Part shown: in pieces, positions 53,255 through 63,573 of the stretch
How the letters are laid out: each line of letters begins with the position of its first letter
How positions within the stretch are numbered: the stretch's first letter is position 1
From: CAWEHU01 sp963808965
GTDB taxonomy: Bacteria > Pseudomonadota > Alphaproteobacteria > Acetobacterales > Acetobacteraceae
Assembly (NCBI GenBank): GCA_963808965.1
Contig: CAWEHU010000029.1
Coordinates: 1 to 64,000, forward strand
DNA length: 64,000 nucleotides
Reading direction: 5' to 3'
Program-made: the position numbers and the translations under genes
The notes under the pieces: generated by a model
Told to the model about the DNA's origin: nothing
Database searches by the model: none
What the model saw: only the letters and a program-made list of their open reading frames with translations

Positions 53255-54196
53255 CTAGACAACGGCTGTGAGCAGAGCCTTCCCGGCAAAATGCGCTGCC
53301 AGATTGCCGAGAACGAGCTCGCCCATGGCGATCCGGGTCTCGATCGTGGCGCTCGCCCGATGTGGTTGCAGAACGACGCGATCGAGATTGAACAACGCCT
53401 CCGGCACGTTCGGCTCATCCGCAAACACGTCCAGCCCCGCGCCACCCAGCTTTCCCTCGCTCAAGGCAGTCACGAGCGCCACTTCGTCGACAACCGTCCC
53501 GCGTGCGATATTCACGAGCAACCCATCGGGGCCGAGCGCCTCCATCACCGCGAGGTTGACGATACCCTTCGACTGAGGCCCGCCCGAGGCCGCGACGATG
53601 AGGATCTCCGACTCTCGCGCCAGTTGTGTCAGATCCGGCACGTAGCGGTACGGAAGATCCTCGAAAGCGCGGATGTCGGTGTAGGCGATGGCCATGCCGA
53701 ACCCCTCCGCGCGGCGACCGATCGCGCGGCCGATGCGGCCCATGCCGAGAATGCCGAGCTTCTTGCCGCTGACCTTGCGTGCGAGCGGCAGGCCCTCTTT
53801 GCGCGCCCATCGTCCCTCGCGCACGAAGCGGTCGCCCACGCAGATCTGGCGCGCCGCGGCGAGCATCAGCGCCATCCCGAGGTCGGCGACATCTTCCGTC
53901 AGGACCTCCGGAGTGTTCGTCACCCGAACCGAGCGAGCCTTTGCGTGATGCAGGTCGACGGCATCGGTTCCAACTCCGTTGATCGCGATGATTTCAAGCT
54001 TCGGCAGCTGATCGACGATATCGTTGCTCACGCCCGTTGCGCCGCCGGTGACGATCGCGCGCACTTCCGGGGCGACCGAGGCCAGGAACGCTTGCCTGTC
54101 CGAAGCCTTCGACAACCGGTGTACCTGGTAATTCTCGTCCAGCTTTTGCTCGAGCTCCCGCATCATCGGCTCGATCAGCAGGATCGCGGGTTTCAT
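53255..54196 (-). CDS. D-2-hydroxyacid dehydrogenase (glyoxylate/hydroxypyruvate reductase type)
   Basis: A 313-residue NAD(P)H-linked dehydrogenase. The Rossmann motif is LGILGMGRIGRAIGRRA. The catalytic Arg is in NIARGTVVDEVALV, the Glu in DVFADEPNVPE and the His in LQPHRAS. It lies last in an operon with a hydratase, eda and kdgK. A role in reducing a 2-oxoacid such as hydroxypyruvate or a sugar-derived keto acid is likely. Confidence 0.9.
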   Translation of the reverse strand: MKPAILLIEPMMRELEQKLDENYQVHRLSKASDRQAFLASVAPEVRAIVTGGATGVSNDIVDQLPKLEIIAINGVGTDAVDLHHAKARSVRVTNTPEVLTEDVADLGMALMLAAARQICVGDRFVREGRWARKEGLPLARKVSGKKLGILGMGRIGRAIGRRAEGFGMAIAYTDIRAFEDLPYRYVPDLTQLARESEILIVAASGGPQSKGIVNLAVMEALGPDGLLVNIARGTVVDEVALVTALSEGKLGGAGLDVFADEPNVPEALFNLDRVVLQPHRASATIETRIAMGELVLGNLAAHFAGKALLTAVV

Positions 54197-54211
54197 CTCG
54201 CGTTGCTCCGC

Positions 54212-54970
54212 TCAGTGGATGTGGATCTCGATGCTGCCGAGACCAGGGAATTCCGCGCGCACGCGCGTGCCGCGCTCGACGAAGTCGGTTCCGCTGCAAG
54301 ACCCGGTCGTGACGATCTGCCCGGCTTTGAGGCCGCCCAACGATCGCGCGCCGTGATTGGCCATCCACACGAGCAGCCGGATATTGTCGCCCGCCGAATT
54401 GCCCCCGACGCCCTCGTGTCGGAGGGCGCCGTCGAGGAGCAGCCGCACCGGCTGCCGCAGCGGGTCGATGCCGCGCCATTCAGATACGGCCGGACCGACC
54501 GCGAGCGCGCCGCTGTTCTGGTGGTCCGCGCGATGGCTCAGCGGATCGGCCGCGCCGAGCGCCACGAAACGAGTGTCGAGGATCTCGATCACGGGATGGA
54601 TCGCGCCGATGGCCGCGAGCACATCCTCGCGGCTGTACGGCACCTCACGCGGCGGCAGGTCACGGGCGAAGCGGTACGCGATCTCCGCCTCCACACCGAT
54701 CAGGTGCAAAAAATCCGCCGGTACCCGATCGGTCGCTTCGAATACGGTCGAGGCCTGGATGGGTCCACGGAATGGTTCGGCATCGGGCGTGGCGGCGCCG
54801 ACCTTCCAGGCGCTGACCTCGCCGAGACGAGACGCGACCAGGTCCTGAATCGCGTATGCGTCGGCATCCGTCGCCGGCCTGGCATGCTCCGGGAGTGCCG
54901 TCAGCCAGCGCCGGGTGCGCCGTGCATCGAGCAATGCGTCAGTGGCGGCCTCTATGGCGCTACGGTTCAT
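54212..54970 (-). CDS. 2-keto-4-pentenoate hydratase / fumarylacetoacetase-fold protein
   Basis: A 252-residue protein of the FAH/hydratase superfamily. Metal ligands lie in GVEAEIAYRFARDLPP and the closing motif GQIVTTGSCSGTDFVERG. The family covers hydratases of 2-oxopentenoates and decarboxylases. ATG 54970 follows GGGAAA. Its neighbours metabolise 2-keto-3-deoxy sugar acids, so it may act on such an acid rather than on an aromatic meta-cleavage product. Confidence 0.87.
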   Translation of the reverse strand: MNRSAIEAATDALLDARRTRRWLTALPEHARPATDADAYAIQDLVASRLGEVSAWKVGAATPDAEPFRGPIQASTVFEATDRVPADFLHLIGVEAEIAYRFARDLPPREVPYSREDVLAAIGAIHPVIEILDTRFVALGAADPLSHRADHQNSGALAVGPAVSEWRGIDPLRQPVRLLLDGALRHEGVGGNSAGDNIRLLVWMANHGARSLGGLKAGQIVTTGSCSGTDFVERGTRVRAEFPGLGSIEIHIH

Positions 54971-54990
54971 CGCTTGTTTCCCGAATGCGG

Positions 54991-55647
54991 CTATGCGGAA
55001 ATAGCCCGCATCGCCCGGCTCGCACGCTCGGTGATCGCCGCCCAGTTGCCGGCTTCGACATCCGCGGCGGGCGCGAGCCATGAGCCGCCGACCGCGACCA
55101 CATTGGGCATCGCGAGATAATCGCGCATGTTGCTCTCGCTGACCCCGCCGGTTGGGTTGAACCGGATAGCGGGAAACGGGCCGCCCAAAGCCTTCAAAGC
55201 GCCTATCCCGCCGACCTGCTCGGCCGGAAACAGCTTCACGGTGGAGAAGCCTCGCGCCATCGCGGCGATCAGTTCTGATGCTGTGCCGATCCCCGGCACG
55301 AACGGCACGCCCATCTCGGCGGCGGCGTCGAGCAATTCGGGCGTTGCACCGGGGCTAAAGGCGAAGGGCAGCTTCAACCGCTGCGTCAATTCGAGGTCGC
55401 GCCGGGTCAGGACCGTGCCGAGCCCCACTATAGCGCCCGGTACCTGCGTCTGGATCGCCTCGGCCGCGTCCGCCCCGGCCGCGGTGCGCAGCGTGATTTC
55501 GAGCGTTCGCACGCCCCCGGCCACCAGCGCCTGGGCCAGCGGCACCGCCCGATCCAGGCGCTCGATCGTCAGCACGGCGACAAGCCGCGCGGCGCGCAGC
55601 AATTCAGCGACGCTTTGGCCTGATGCGCCTTGATTTGATGCGCTCAT
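54991..55647 (-). CDS. eda: 2-keto-3-deoxy-6-phosphogluconate aldolase
   Basis: A 218-residue class I aldolase that splits KDPG to pyruvate and glyceraldehyde 3-phosphate. The Schiff-base Lys138 is in STVKLFPAEQ. Glu50 (LEITLRT) is the proton-shuttling Glu. The phosphate loop is RFNPTGGVS. ATG 55647 overlaps the kdgK stop, so kinase and aldolase are coupled. Confidence 0.93.
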   Translation of the reverse strand: MSASNQGASGQSVAELLRAARLVAVLTIERLDRAVPLAQALVAGGVRTLEITLRTAAGADAAEAIQTQVPGAIVGLGTVLTRRDLELTQRLKLPFAFSPGATPELLDAAAEMGVPFVPGIGTASELIAAMARGFSTVKLFPAEQVGGIGALKALGGPFPAIRFNPTGGVSESNMRDYLAMPNVVAVGGSWLAPAADVEAGNWAAITERASRAMRAISA

Positions 55648-56576
55648 AGAGCCTCCGAGGCGAAATTGATGGGTGGCATGGCGGAACGGGGAATGATCGC
55701 ACCGCGATGGCGGACGACCACGCCGGCGAGGCGATGACCGGCGCGAGCGGCCCTCTCGGGGCTCGCCCCGGCGCGGCGCGCTGCGATGTAAGCGGCGGCG
55801 AAGCTGTCGCCAGCGGCCGTGGTATCCACGATTTCCCCAACTGGCTCTGCGTGGACGAGGACGTCCGCGCCCGCCACGATGACCTGACAGGCGGGTTTCG
55901 CGAGCTTCACGACCATCTCCGGCACGTGAGCGGCCTGTAGCCGGGCGATGAGGTCGGCCGCCTCTGCGGAGCCGTGCAGCAGCATGTTGTCCTCGACGCT
56001 CGCCAATACGATGTCGCTGCGGCTGAACATCCGGTCGTAGACGGCACGGGCCGCGTTCAAGTCAGGCCAGCCACGCGGGCGGAAGTTGGTGTCGAACGCG
56101 ACCCGACTTCCCTGTCTTCGCGCCACGTCCAAAGTCTCGAATAGCCTGTTGCGGCCCGCTTCATCGAACAGCGAGAGGGTGATACCCGACAAATAGACGA
56201 GTTCCGATGCACGCAGCGCGGCCTCGACTTCCGGAGTCTCCGGGATGTTGAATAACTGCCGGACCGGCGCACTGTCGCGCCAGTAAAAGAATGTCCGTTC
56301 ACCGCTCTCGTCGGTCTGAATGAGATAAAGGCCGGGGAGCCGCCCGGGCCGGCGCACCACGGCGCCGGTGCCGATCTCCTCTGCTTGCCAGGCGCGGAGC
56401 ATCTCGTCACTGAATGGATCCGTGCCGAGCGCCGTCACATACTCGGTCGGAACCCCAAGCCGGGCGAAATACAGGGCCGTGTTCAGCGTGTCGCCACCGA
56501 ACCCGCGGGTCAACGTGCCGTCCGGCCGTTCCACCAGCTCCATCATGCATTCGCCGAGACAAGCGACGCAACTCAT
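55644..56576 (-). CDS. kdgK: 2-keto-3-deoxygluconate kinase (PfkB family)
   Basis: A 310-residue sugar kinase. The N-terminal ECMMELVERPDG and GGDTLNTALYFARLG motifs bind substrate. The catalytic base lies in DTTAAGDSFAAAYIA near residue 255. AAGGAG precedes ATG 56576. It feeds KDPG to Eda. First gene of the four-gene sugar-acid operon, divergent from eno. Confidence 0.92.
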   Translation of the reverse strand: MSCVACLGECMMELVERPDGTLTRGFGGDTLNTALYFARLGVPTEYVTALGTDPFSDEMLRAWQAEEIGTGAVVRRPGRLPGLYLIQTDESGERTFFYWRDSAPVRQLFNIPETPEVEAALRASELVYLSGITLSLFDEAGRNRLFETLDVARRQGSRVAFDTNFRPRGWPDLNAARAVYDRMFSRSDIVLASVEDNMLLHGSAEAADLIARLQAAHVPEMVVKLAKPACQVIVAGADVLVHAEPVGEIVDTTAAGDSFAAAYIAARRAGASPERAARAGHRLAGVVVRHRGAIIPRSAMPPINFASEAL

Positions 56577-56945
56577 AGGACGCTCCTTCCCCCTCGCCAC
56601 ACCCGGCTCGATTTCGGCTCATCCGCCGGGCGTCTTGCAACCAGTCGCCATTTTTCTTGGGGGCGCCACGGCAACCCCGGCATGACCAGATTTTGTCTGT
56701 AAAAACCGTAGCAACAAGCTACTACGATCGCCGGTTTTGTTTGAGCTGGCATCACGCTCGTCTGATCTCTATGAGAAAAGCACTGGCGCGCCGCCAGGTC
56801 CAGCGGCAAAGTTCGCGGACAGGAGCGCGCGTGCTAACTAGGGCGGGCCGCCCCCATCGGCAAACTGGAACCACGCATATCGCTTCGGACCGCCCACTCG
56901 CCTAGGCGGACGGGCAACACAAGTCAGACGAGCACGAGGTCAGTC
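56577..56945. other. divergent promoter region between kdgK and eno
   Basis: 369 bases without a gene. It must hold promoters for the kdgK operon and for eno. The main structure is the inverted repeat at 56702-56738. The rest shows nothing I can name. Confidence 0.6.
56702..56738. promoter_or_regulatory. nested inverted repeats, possible operator
   Basis: AAAACCG (56702-56708) pairs with CGGTTTT (56732-56738). Inside it GTAGC (56708-56712) and GCTAC (56718-56722) form a second perfect palindrome with a 5-base spacer. The spot is about 125 bases before kdgK, suitable for a repressor of the sugar-acid operon. No regulator gene is nearby. Confidence 0.35.
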
Positions 56946-58232
<1,287 letters not shown>

Positions 58233-58270
58233 GCGGGCGAGCTCCACCATTTTTTCGAGCGGGGTAGATC

Positions 58271-59899
58271 ATGTTCGACGCTGCACGTCTCACCGAGCTT
58301 TTCCCACGCGAGGGCGAAATCCCGGCGGAACACGCGCTGATCGCGCCAATTCACCAGGCCTGCTCCCTGACCGACGGCGTACTCAAACCCTGGAAGGGAA
58401 AGGTCCGCACGGTTCGCTCGCCGATCTGCGTGCGGCGGGGGAACGGGACACTGGAGCAGGTGGAGATAGGGAGTATCCCGCAGGGCTCGCGTGAGGAAAG
58501 CGAAGAGGCGTTGCAGGCGGCGGTGGCCGCCTACGACAATGGGCGAGGCGAATGGCCGACCATGACGGTGGCCCAGCGCATCGCCTGCATGCAGGACTTC
58601 ACTAGGCAGATGATTGCGCAAAAGCGGCAGATCGTCAGCCTCATCATGTGGGAGATCGGCAAGAGTTCGAGCGACTCCGAGAAAGAGTTCGATCGGACCG
58701 TCGAATACATCCGGGCGACCATCGACGCGCTCAGAGGTCTGGATAACGACAACTCGCGTTTCCAAATCGTCGACGGCACGATCGGGCAAATCCGGCGCAC
58801 TCCGCTTGGAGTCGTGCTGTGCATGGGACCATACAATTACCCGTTGAACGAAACCTTTGCGACCCTGATCCCGGCGATGATCATGGGCAATACGGTCGTT
58901 TTCAAGCCGCCGAAATTCGGCGTGCTGCTGTTCTATCCGCTTCTCGAGGCGTTCCGCAGCGCTTTCCCGAAAGGCGTGATCAACACGGTGTACGGCCGCG
59001 GCTCCGAGGTGGTTCCGTACATGCTGAACTCGGGCAAGATCAACGTGCTGACCTTGATCGGGTCAAGCAAGGTAGCCGACCATCTGAAGAAGCAGCATCC
59101 GAAGGCGCATCGGCTACGCGCAGTGCTCGGGCTCGATGCCAAGAACGCGGCGATCATCCTGCCTGATGCGGATGTCGAGCTGGCCGTGAAAGAGTGCCTG
59201 CTCGGCACACTGTCATTCAACGGCCAGCGTTGCACCGCGCTGAAGATCCTGATCGTACACCAGTCGATTGCGGAGCCATTCCTGCGCCGGTTCAGCGAGG
59301 AGTTGGGCAAGCTCAAGGTGGGAATGCCCTGGGAGAAGGGTGTCGCCATCACGCCACTCCCGGAGCTGGACAAAATCGACTACTTGAACCGGTGCATTGC
59401 GGATGCGCGAGAGAAAGGGGCGCGCGTGCTCAACGAAGGGGGTGGGGCTTCGGCGGGCACGCTCTTCTATCCGGCGGTGGTCTTCCCGGTGAAGGAGGGA
59501 ATGACGCTGTATCGGGAGGAGCAGTTCGGGCCGATCGTGCCGGTGGCTCCGTTCGAGGACATCGAGACGGCCCTCGAATACGTCATCAGTTCCGAGCACG
59601 GACAGCAGGTGAGCATCTTCGGCTCCAATTCGGACCAGATCGGGAAGCTGGTCGATCCGCTGGTGAACCAAGTATGCCGGGTGAACATCAATTGTCAGTG
59701 CCAGCGCGGCCCCGACGTGTTCCCCTTCACCGGACGCAAGGACTCGGCCGAAGGCACCCTTTCGGTGTTCGATGCCCTGCGCTCGTTCTCCATTCGATCG
59801 ATGATCGCGGCGAAACAGACCGAAGACAGCAAAAAACTGCTGGACGACATCGTGATGCACCACAAATCCAACTTCATCAGCACGCGATATATCTTCTGA
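58271..59899 (+). CDS. NADP-dependent glyceraldehyde-3-phosphate dehydrogenase (GapN-like)
   Basis: A 542-residue aldehyde-dehydrogenase-superfamily protein, proposed to oxidise glyceraldehyde 3-phosphate directly to 3-phosphoglycerate. The catalytic Cys321 is in NGQRCTALK and the oxyanion Asn189 in GPYNYPLNE. The usual general-base Glu in LELGGK is missing: the sequence is LGLDAKN (Gly287). The position after eno supports a glycolytic substrate. Its reaction is therefore likely by context, not proven. Confidence 0.82.
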   Translation: MFDAARLTELFPREGEIPAEHALIAPIHQACSLTDGVLKPWKGKVRTVRSPICVRRGNGTLEQVEIGSIPQGSREESEEALQAAVAAYDNGRGEWPTMTVAQRIACMQDFTRQMIAQKRQIVSLIMWEIGKSSSDSEKEFDRTVEYIRATIDALRGLDNDNSRFQIVDGTIGQIRRTPLGVVLCMGPYNYPLNETFATLIPAMIMGNTVVFKPPKFGVLLFYPLLEAFRSAFPKGVINTVYGRGSEVVPYMLNSGKINVLTLIGSSKVADHLKKQHPKAHRLRAVLGLDAKNAAIILPDADVELAVKECLLGTLSFNGQRCTALKILIVHQSIAEPFLRRFSEELGKLKVGMPWEKGVAITPLPELDKIDYLNRCIADAREKGARVLNEGGGASAGTLFYPAVVFPVKEGMTLYREEQFGPIVPVAPFEDIETALEYVISSEHGQQVSIFGSNSDQIGKLVDPLVNQVCRVNINCQCQRGPDVFPFTGRKDSAEGTLSVFDALRSFSIRSMIAAKQTEDSKKLLDDIVMHHKSNFISTRYIF

Positions 59900-59924
59900 G
59901 GAAACCGGCCAAGGAAGCCCGTTG

Positions 59925-61115
59925 ATGAACCGTAGCGACCGGCTCCTGCCGTCAGCGACGTTGCTGCTCGCCGCCCTTCTTGCCATTCAGCCCGGTCGCG
60001 CCGCCGATCTCATCGTCTCCGCGAACGACGGCAAGTATGTCCGGGTCGAGGGCAAGTCCACTTACCCCCGGCCCGCGCCGCCGGACAGCCTCGTTCTCAT
60101 CGATGCGGCGCGGTTTCCCCCCGAGATCGTCGCGACGGTCGAGGGAATCGAGCACACGATCCAGGGTCCGCCGCAGGCCGTCGCGATAACGCCGGACGGG
60201 AAGCTTGCGGTCGTCGGCGCCCCGAGCCGGTGGGACGAGGCCGCCGGGAAAGAGGTGCTCGACACCTTTCTACAGGTCGTCGATCTCGAAGCGACTCCGC
60301 CGAAGGTGATCGGTCGGGTCGAGCTTGGCGCTCATCCCAACGGGCTAGCCATCAATCCCGATGGGACGTTGCTGCTTGCGGCGGCGCTGGACGGCAAGGT
60401 CAAGGTGCTTACGATCAATGGCCACGACCTAAATCTCACCGGCGACATCAAGCTGAGCGATCGGCGCCTGGGCAGCGTGTCCTTCACGCATGATGGCCGC
60501 GCCGCGTTGGTGGGATTGCGCGAGGATGGCGGACTTGCGACCCTCAGCGTTGATGGCAAGACGGTCGCGGACAGCAAGGAGCGCGTCTCGACCGGTATCG
60601 CGCCGTACTCGATCGACGTGTCGAGCGACGGCAAATGGGCGGTCGTCAGCAATGCCGGCCTGAACGGATTAGCGGGCTTTCCGGCCTCCAGCAGTGCGGC
60701 GGACGCGGATAACGTGGCGCTGGTCGACGTGTCGCGGCGGCCGTTCCGGACGGTGCAGTATCTCACCGTGCCGTCCATCCCCGAAGGGGTGGCCATCTCG
60801 CCGGACGGGAAATGGATCGCGGTGCAGGCGATGGACGGATCGAACCTGACGGCGGACAATCCAGCCCGTCATAAGCTCGGCAAGGTCGTCCTCTTCACGA
60901 TCGATGACGGGGTTGCCAAGCCGGTGAACGAACTCCCCGGCGGCGAGGCGGCCCAAGGCATCGTGTTCGCGAAGGACAATCAGACGATCCTTGTCCAGTT
61001 CGACGTGGAAAAGGCGCTTGCGGTATTCGCGATTCGCGACGGCAGACTTACCGACACCGGCCGGCGGCTGCCGCTATCCGCGGGACCTGTTTCAATTCGC
61101 TCCACGCCGCGCTGA
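59925..61115 (+). CDS. secreted beta-propeller protein (YncE-like)
   Basis: A 396-residue periplasmic protein. A signal peptide (LLPSATLLLAALLAIQPGRA) leads to a WD40/lactonase-like propeller with repeated D-GK or DG motifs (AITPDGKLAVVG, AINPDGTLLLAA, SFTHDGRAALVG, DVSSDGKWAVVS, AISPDGKWIAVQ). Seven blades fit the length. AAGGAA precedes ATG 59925. Function unknown; some relatives bind metal or are lactonases. Confidence 0.82.
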   Translation: MNRSDRLLPSATLLLAALLAIQPGRAADLIVSANDGKYVRVEGKSTYPRPAPPDSLVLIDAARFPPEIVATVEGIEHTIQGPPQAVAITPDGKLAVVGAPSRWDEAAGKEVLDTFLQVVDLEATPPKVIGRVELGAHPNGLAINPDGTLLLAAALDGKVKVLTINGHDLNLTGDIKLSDRRLGSVSFTHDGRAALVGLREDGGLATLSVDGKTVADSKERVSTGIAPYSIDVSSDGKWAVVSNAGLNGLAGFPASSSAADADNVALVDVSRRPFRTVQYLTVPSIPEGVAISPDGKWIAVQAMDGSNLTADNPARHKLGKVVLFTIDDGVAKPVNELPGGEAAQGIVFAKDNQTILVQFDVEKALAVFAIRDGRLTDTGRRLPLSAGPVSIRSTPR

Positions 61116-61180
61116 TAACTCAGTATCCGGCCCGCAAGGAAAGCGAGACAGCTCCGACCGGTGGTTGTCCTTGAGCGCCC

Positions 61181-62428
61181 TCAATGCCGCTCGTAGAGGA
61201 GCCGTGCCCGGATCGTGCCATCGAGCCCGCGCATCGATTCGAGCAGCGCCGCGCTCTCCTGCCCAGGCACCTCGGCGTCGATGACGACGTAGCCCAGTTC
61301 GCCATCGGTCTGGAGATACTGGGCGGCGATGTTCAGACGCCGGCGCGAGAACACCTCGTTCAACTGGCCGATCATACCGGGGACGTTCCGATGCACGTGC
61401 ATGTAGCGGGTGCCCAGCGGTCGCGGGGGCAGCAAGACTTGCGGGAAGTTCACCGCACCCACGGTCGAGCCGGTGTCGCTATAGTCCACCAGTTTGCGCG
61501 CGACCTCGGCGCCGATACGCTCCTGCGCCTCTTCGGTCGAGCCGCCGATATGCGGCGAGAGGATCACGTTCTCCAGTCCTTGCAGCGGCGAGCGGAACGG
61601 CTCGGCGGTGGAGGCCGGCTCCGTCGGAAAGACGTCCACGGCCGCCCCGCGCAAATGGCCGCTGCGCAGCGCTTCGGCGAGAGCGTCAAGATCGACGACC
61701 GTGCCGCGGCTGTTGTTGATGAGATAGGAGCCCGGCTTCATCGCGCCGATCTCATTCCGGCCGATCATGCCGTGGGTCGCCGGTGTTTCGGGCACGTGCA
61801 GACTGACGACGTCGCTCTCCGCCAACAATGCGCCGAGGCTGGCGGCGGGCTCGGTGTTGCCGTGCCGGAGCTTATCGGTCTGGTCGTGGAAGATGACGCG
61901 CATCCCCATCGCCTCGGCGAGGGTCGAGAGCTGGCTGCCGATATTGCCGTAGCCGATGATGCCTAGAGTCTTGCCGCGCACCTCATGGCTGCCGGTCGCG
62001 GATTTGTCCCACTTTCCTGCATGGGCGCCTACCGAGCGCGGAAAAATCCGGCGCAGCAGCATGACAATCTCACCGATGACCAGTTCGGCGACGCTGCGCG
62101 TGTTCGAAAAGGGCGCATTGAAGACGGGGATGCCGCGAAGGCGAGCGGCATCCAGAGCCACCTGATTTGTACCGACGCTGAAGCATCCGACCCCGATCAG
62201 CCGGTCCGCCGCGGCGAGCACTGATTCCGTGAGTTGGGTGCGGGAGCGGATGCCGAGCAGGTGCACGCCTTCGAGCGACTGGCGCAACGCCTCCCCATCC
62301 AACGCCTTCGGCAGGCGCGTGACCGAGGTGTAGCCCTGGGCGCGCAGCAAATCGGCCGCGGTGTTGCTGATTCCTTCCAGCAGCAACACGCGGATCTTTT
62401 CCTTCGCGAGTGAAAGGCGGTCAGGCAT
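61181..62428 (-). CDS. serA: D-3-phosphoglycerate dehydrogenase
   Basis: A 415-residue first enzyme of serine synthesis. The Rossmann motif is LGIIGYGNIGSQLS. The catalytic Arg is in NNSRGTVVDLDAL and the His in SPHIGGSTEEAQ. The last 75 residues form an ACT domain (MHVHRNVPGMIGQLNEVFS, then YVVIDAEV), so serine feedback is likely. It is convergent with the propeller gene and divergent from pyrB. Confidence 0.96.
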   Translation of the reverse strand: MPDRLSLAKEKIRVLLLEGISNTAADLLRAQGYTSVTRLPKALDGEALRQSLEGVHLLGIRSRTQLTESVLAAADRLIGVGCFSVGTNQVALDAARLRGIPVFNAPFSNTRSVAELVIGEIVMLLRRIFPRSVGAHAGKWDKSATGSHEVRGKTLGIIGYGNIGSQLSTLAEAMGMRVIFHDQTDKLRHGNTEPAASLGALLAESDVVSLHVPETPATHGMIGRNEIGAMKPGSYLINNSRGTVVDLDALAEALRSGHLRGAAVDVFPTEPASTAEPFRSPLQGLENVILSPHIGGSTEEAQERIGAEVARKLVDYSDTGSTVGAVNFPQVLLPPRPLGTRYMHVHRNVPGMIGQLNEVFSRRRLNIAAQYLQTDGELGYVVIDAEVPGQESAALLESMRGLDGTIRARLLYERH

Positions 62429-62630
62429 TCCTGGTTCCGTTCTGGGGTCGCTTCGAGGAGTGGGCTGGTCAGGGACGACACCGCGCCTCGCCGGTCAAGA
62501 GTATCTGTCTCGAATCTCGCCCCGGGCCAGCGCCGCGTCTCACGTTCTTCTTGATGGACCCGGGCGGAGCCGAAAGGTTCCGTCAGGTCCGCATTGACGG
62601 GGTCCGCCCTTCTCTGCGACGAACCGGGCC

Positions 62631-63573
62631 GTGCGTTACACCCAGAGACACCTGCTCGTCATCGAGGGCCTGCATCCGCCCGAGATCGAGCATTTCCTGG
62701 ATCTCGCCGAAAGCTACGTGCTGCTGAACCGGTCGGGAAAAACCCAGCGCGACCTGCTGCGCGGGCGGACGCTGATCAACCTTTTCTTCGAGGACTTCGA
62801 CCCGCACCCGCACGAGCTTCGAGCTCGCCGGCAAACGGCTCGGCGCCGACGTCATCAATATGTCGGTCTCCACCTCGTCGGTGAACAAGGGCGAAACGCT
62901 GCTCGACACGGCGGCGACGCTCAATGCCATGCACTGCGATCTGCTCGTGGTGCGGCACGATCAGTCCGGGGCGCCGAACCTGCTCGCCCAGAAGGTCGAG
63001 GCGGCGGTGATCAATGCGGGGGACGGCACTCACGAGCATCCGACGCAGGCGCTGCTCGATGCGCTCACGATCCGCCGCCACCGGGGCAAGCTCGAAGGCC
63101 TGACGGTCGCGATCTGCGGCGACATCCTGCACTCGCGCGTGGCGCGCTCCAACGTCCACCTGCTGACGGCGATGGGCAGCCGGGTGCGGCTGATCGGCCC
63201 GCCGACGTTGATCCCGGCCGAGGCCGCGATGCTCGGGGTCGAGGTGTTCCACGACATGAAAGCCGGGCTGGAAGGCGCTGATATTGTAATGATGCTCCGA
63301 TTGCAGCGGGAGCGCATGGCGAGTGGGCTCGTTCCCAGCGCACGTGAATACTTCCGCTTCTTCGGTCTCGACCGCGACAAGCTCGCCGCCGCCAGGCCGG
63401 ACGCGCTGGTCATGCATCCGGGGCCGATGAATCGCGGCGTGGAGATCGACAGCGCGGTGGCCGACGACCCAACCCGTAGCCTGATCCGCGAACAGGTGGA
63501 AATGGGCGTGGCGGTCCGCATGGCCGTGCTCGACACGCTTTCGCGCCAGGCGATCGGGCGAAATGTCGCCTGA
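62631..63573 (+). CDS. pyrB: aspartate carbamoyltransferase catalytic subunit, frameshifted
   Basis: Second step of pyrimidine synthesis. GTG 62631 starts VRYTQRHLLVIEGLHPPEIEHF. One extra T near 62796 destroys the carbamoyl-phosphate motif; without it the sequence reads FFEDSTRTRTSFELAGKRLG, exactly the family signature. The remaining two thirds are intact (INAGDGTHEHPTQALLDALT, MHPGPMNRGVEI). An essential gene broken at its signature strongly suggests a sequence error. It overlaps the next gene by 11 bases. Confidence 0.93.

Noticed and set aside
53210..55120. 636-codon plus-strand open frame opposite the hydroxyacid dehydrogenase and hydratase genes
   Set aside because: Composition and position show it is the complement of real genes; it has no recognisable domain.
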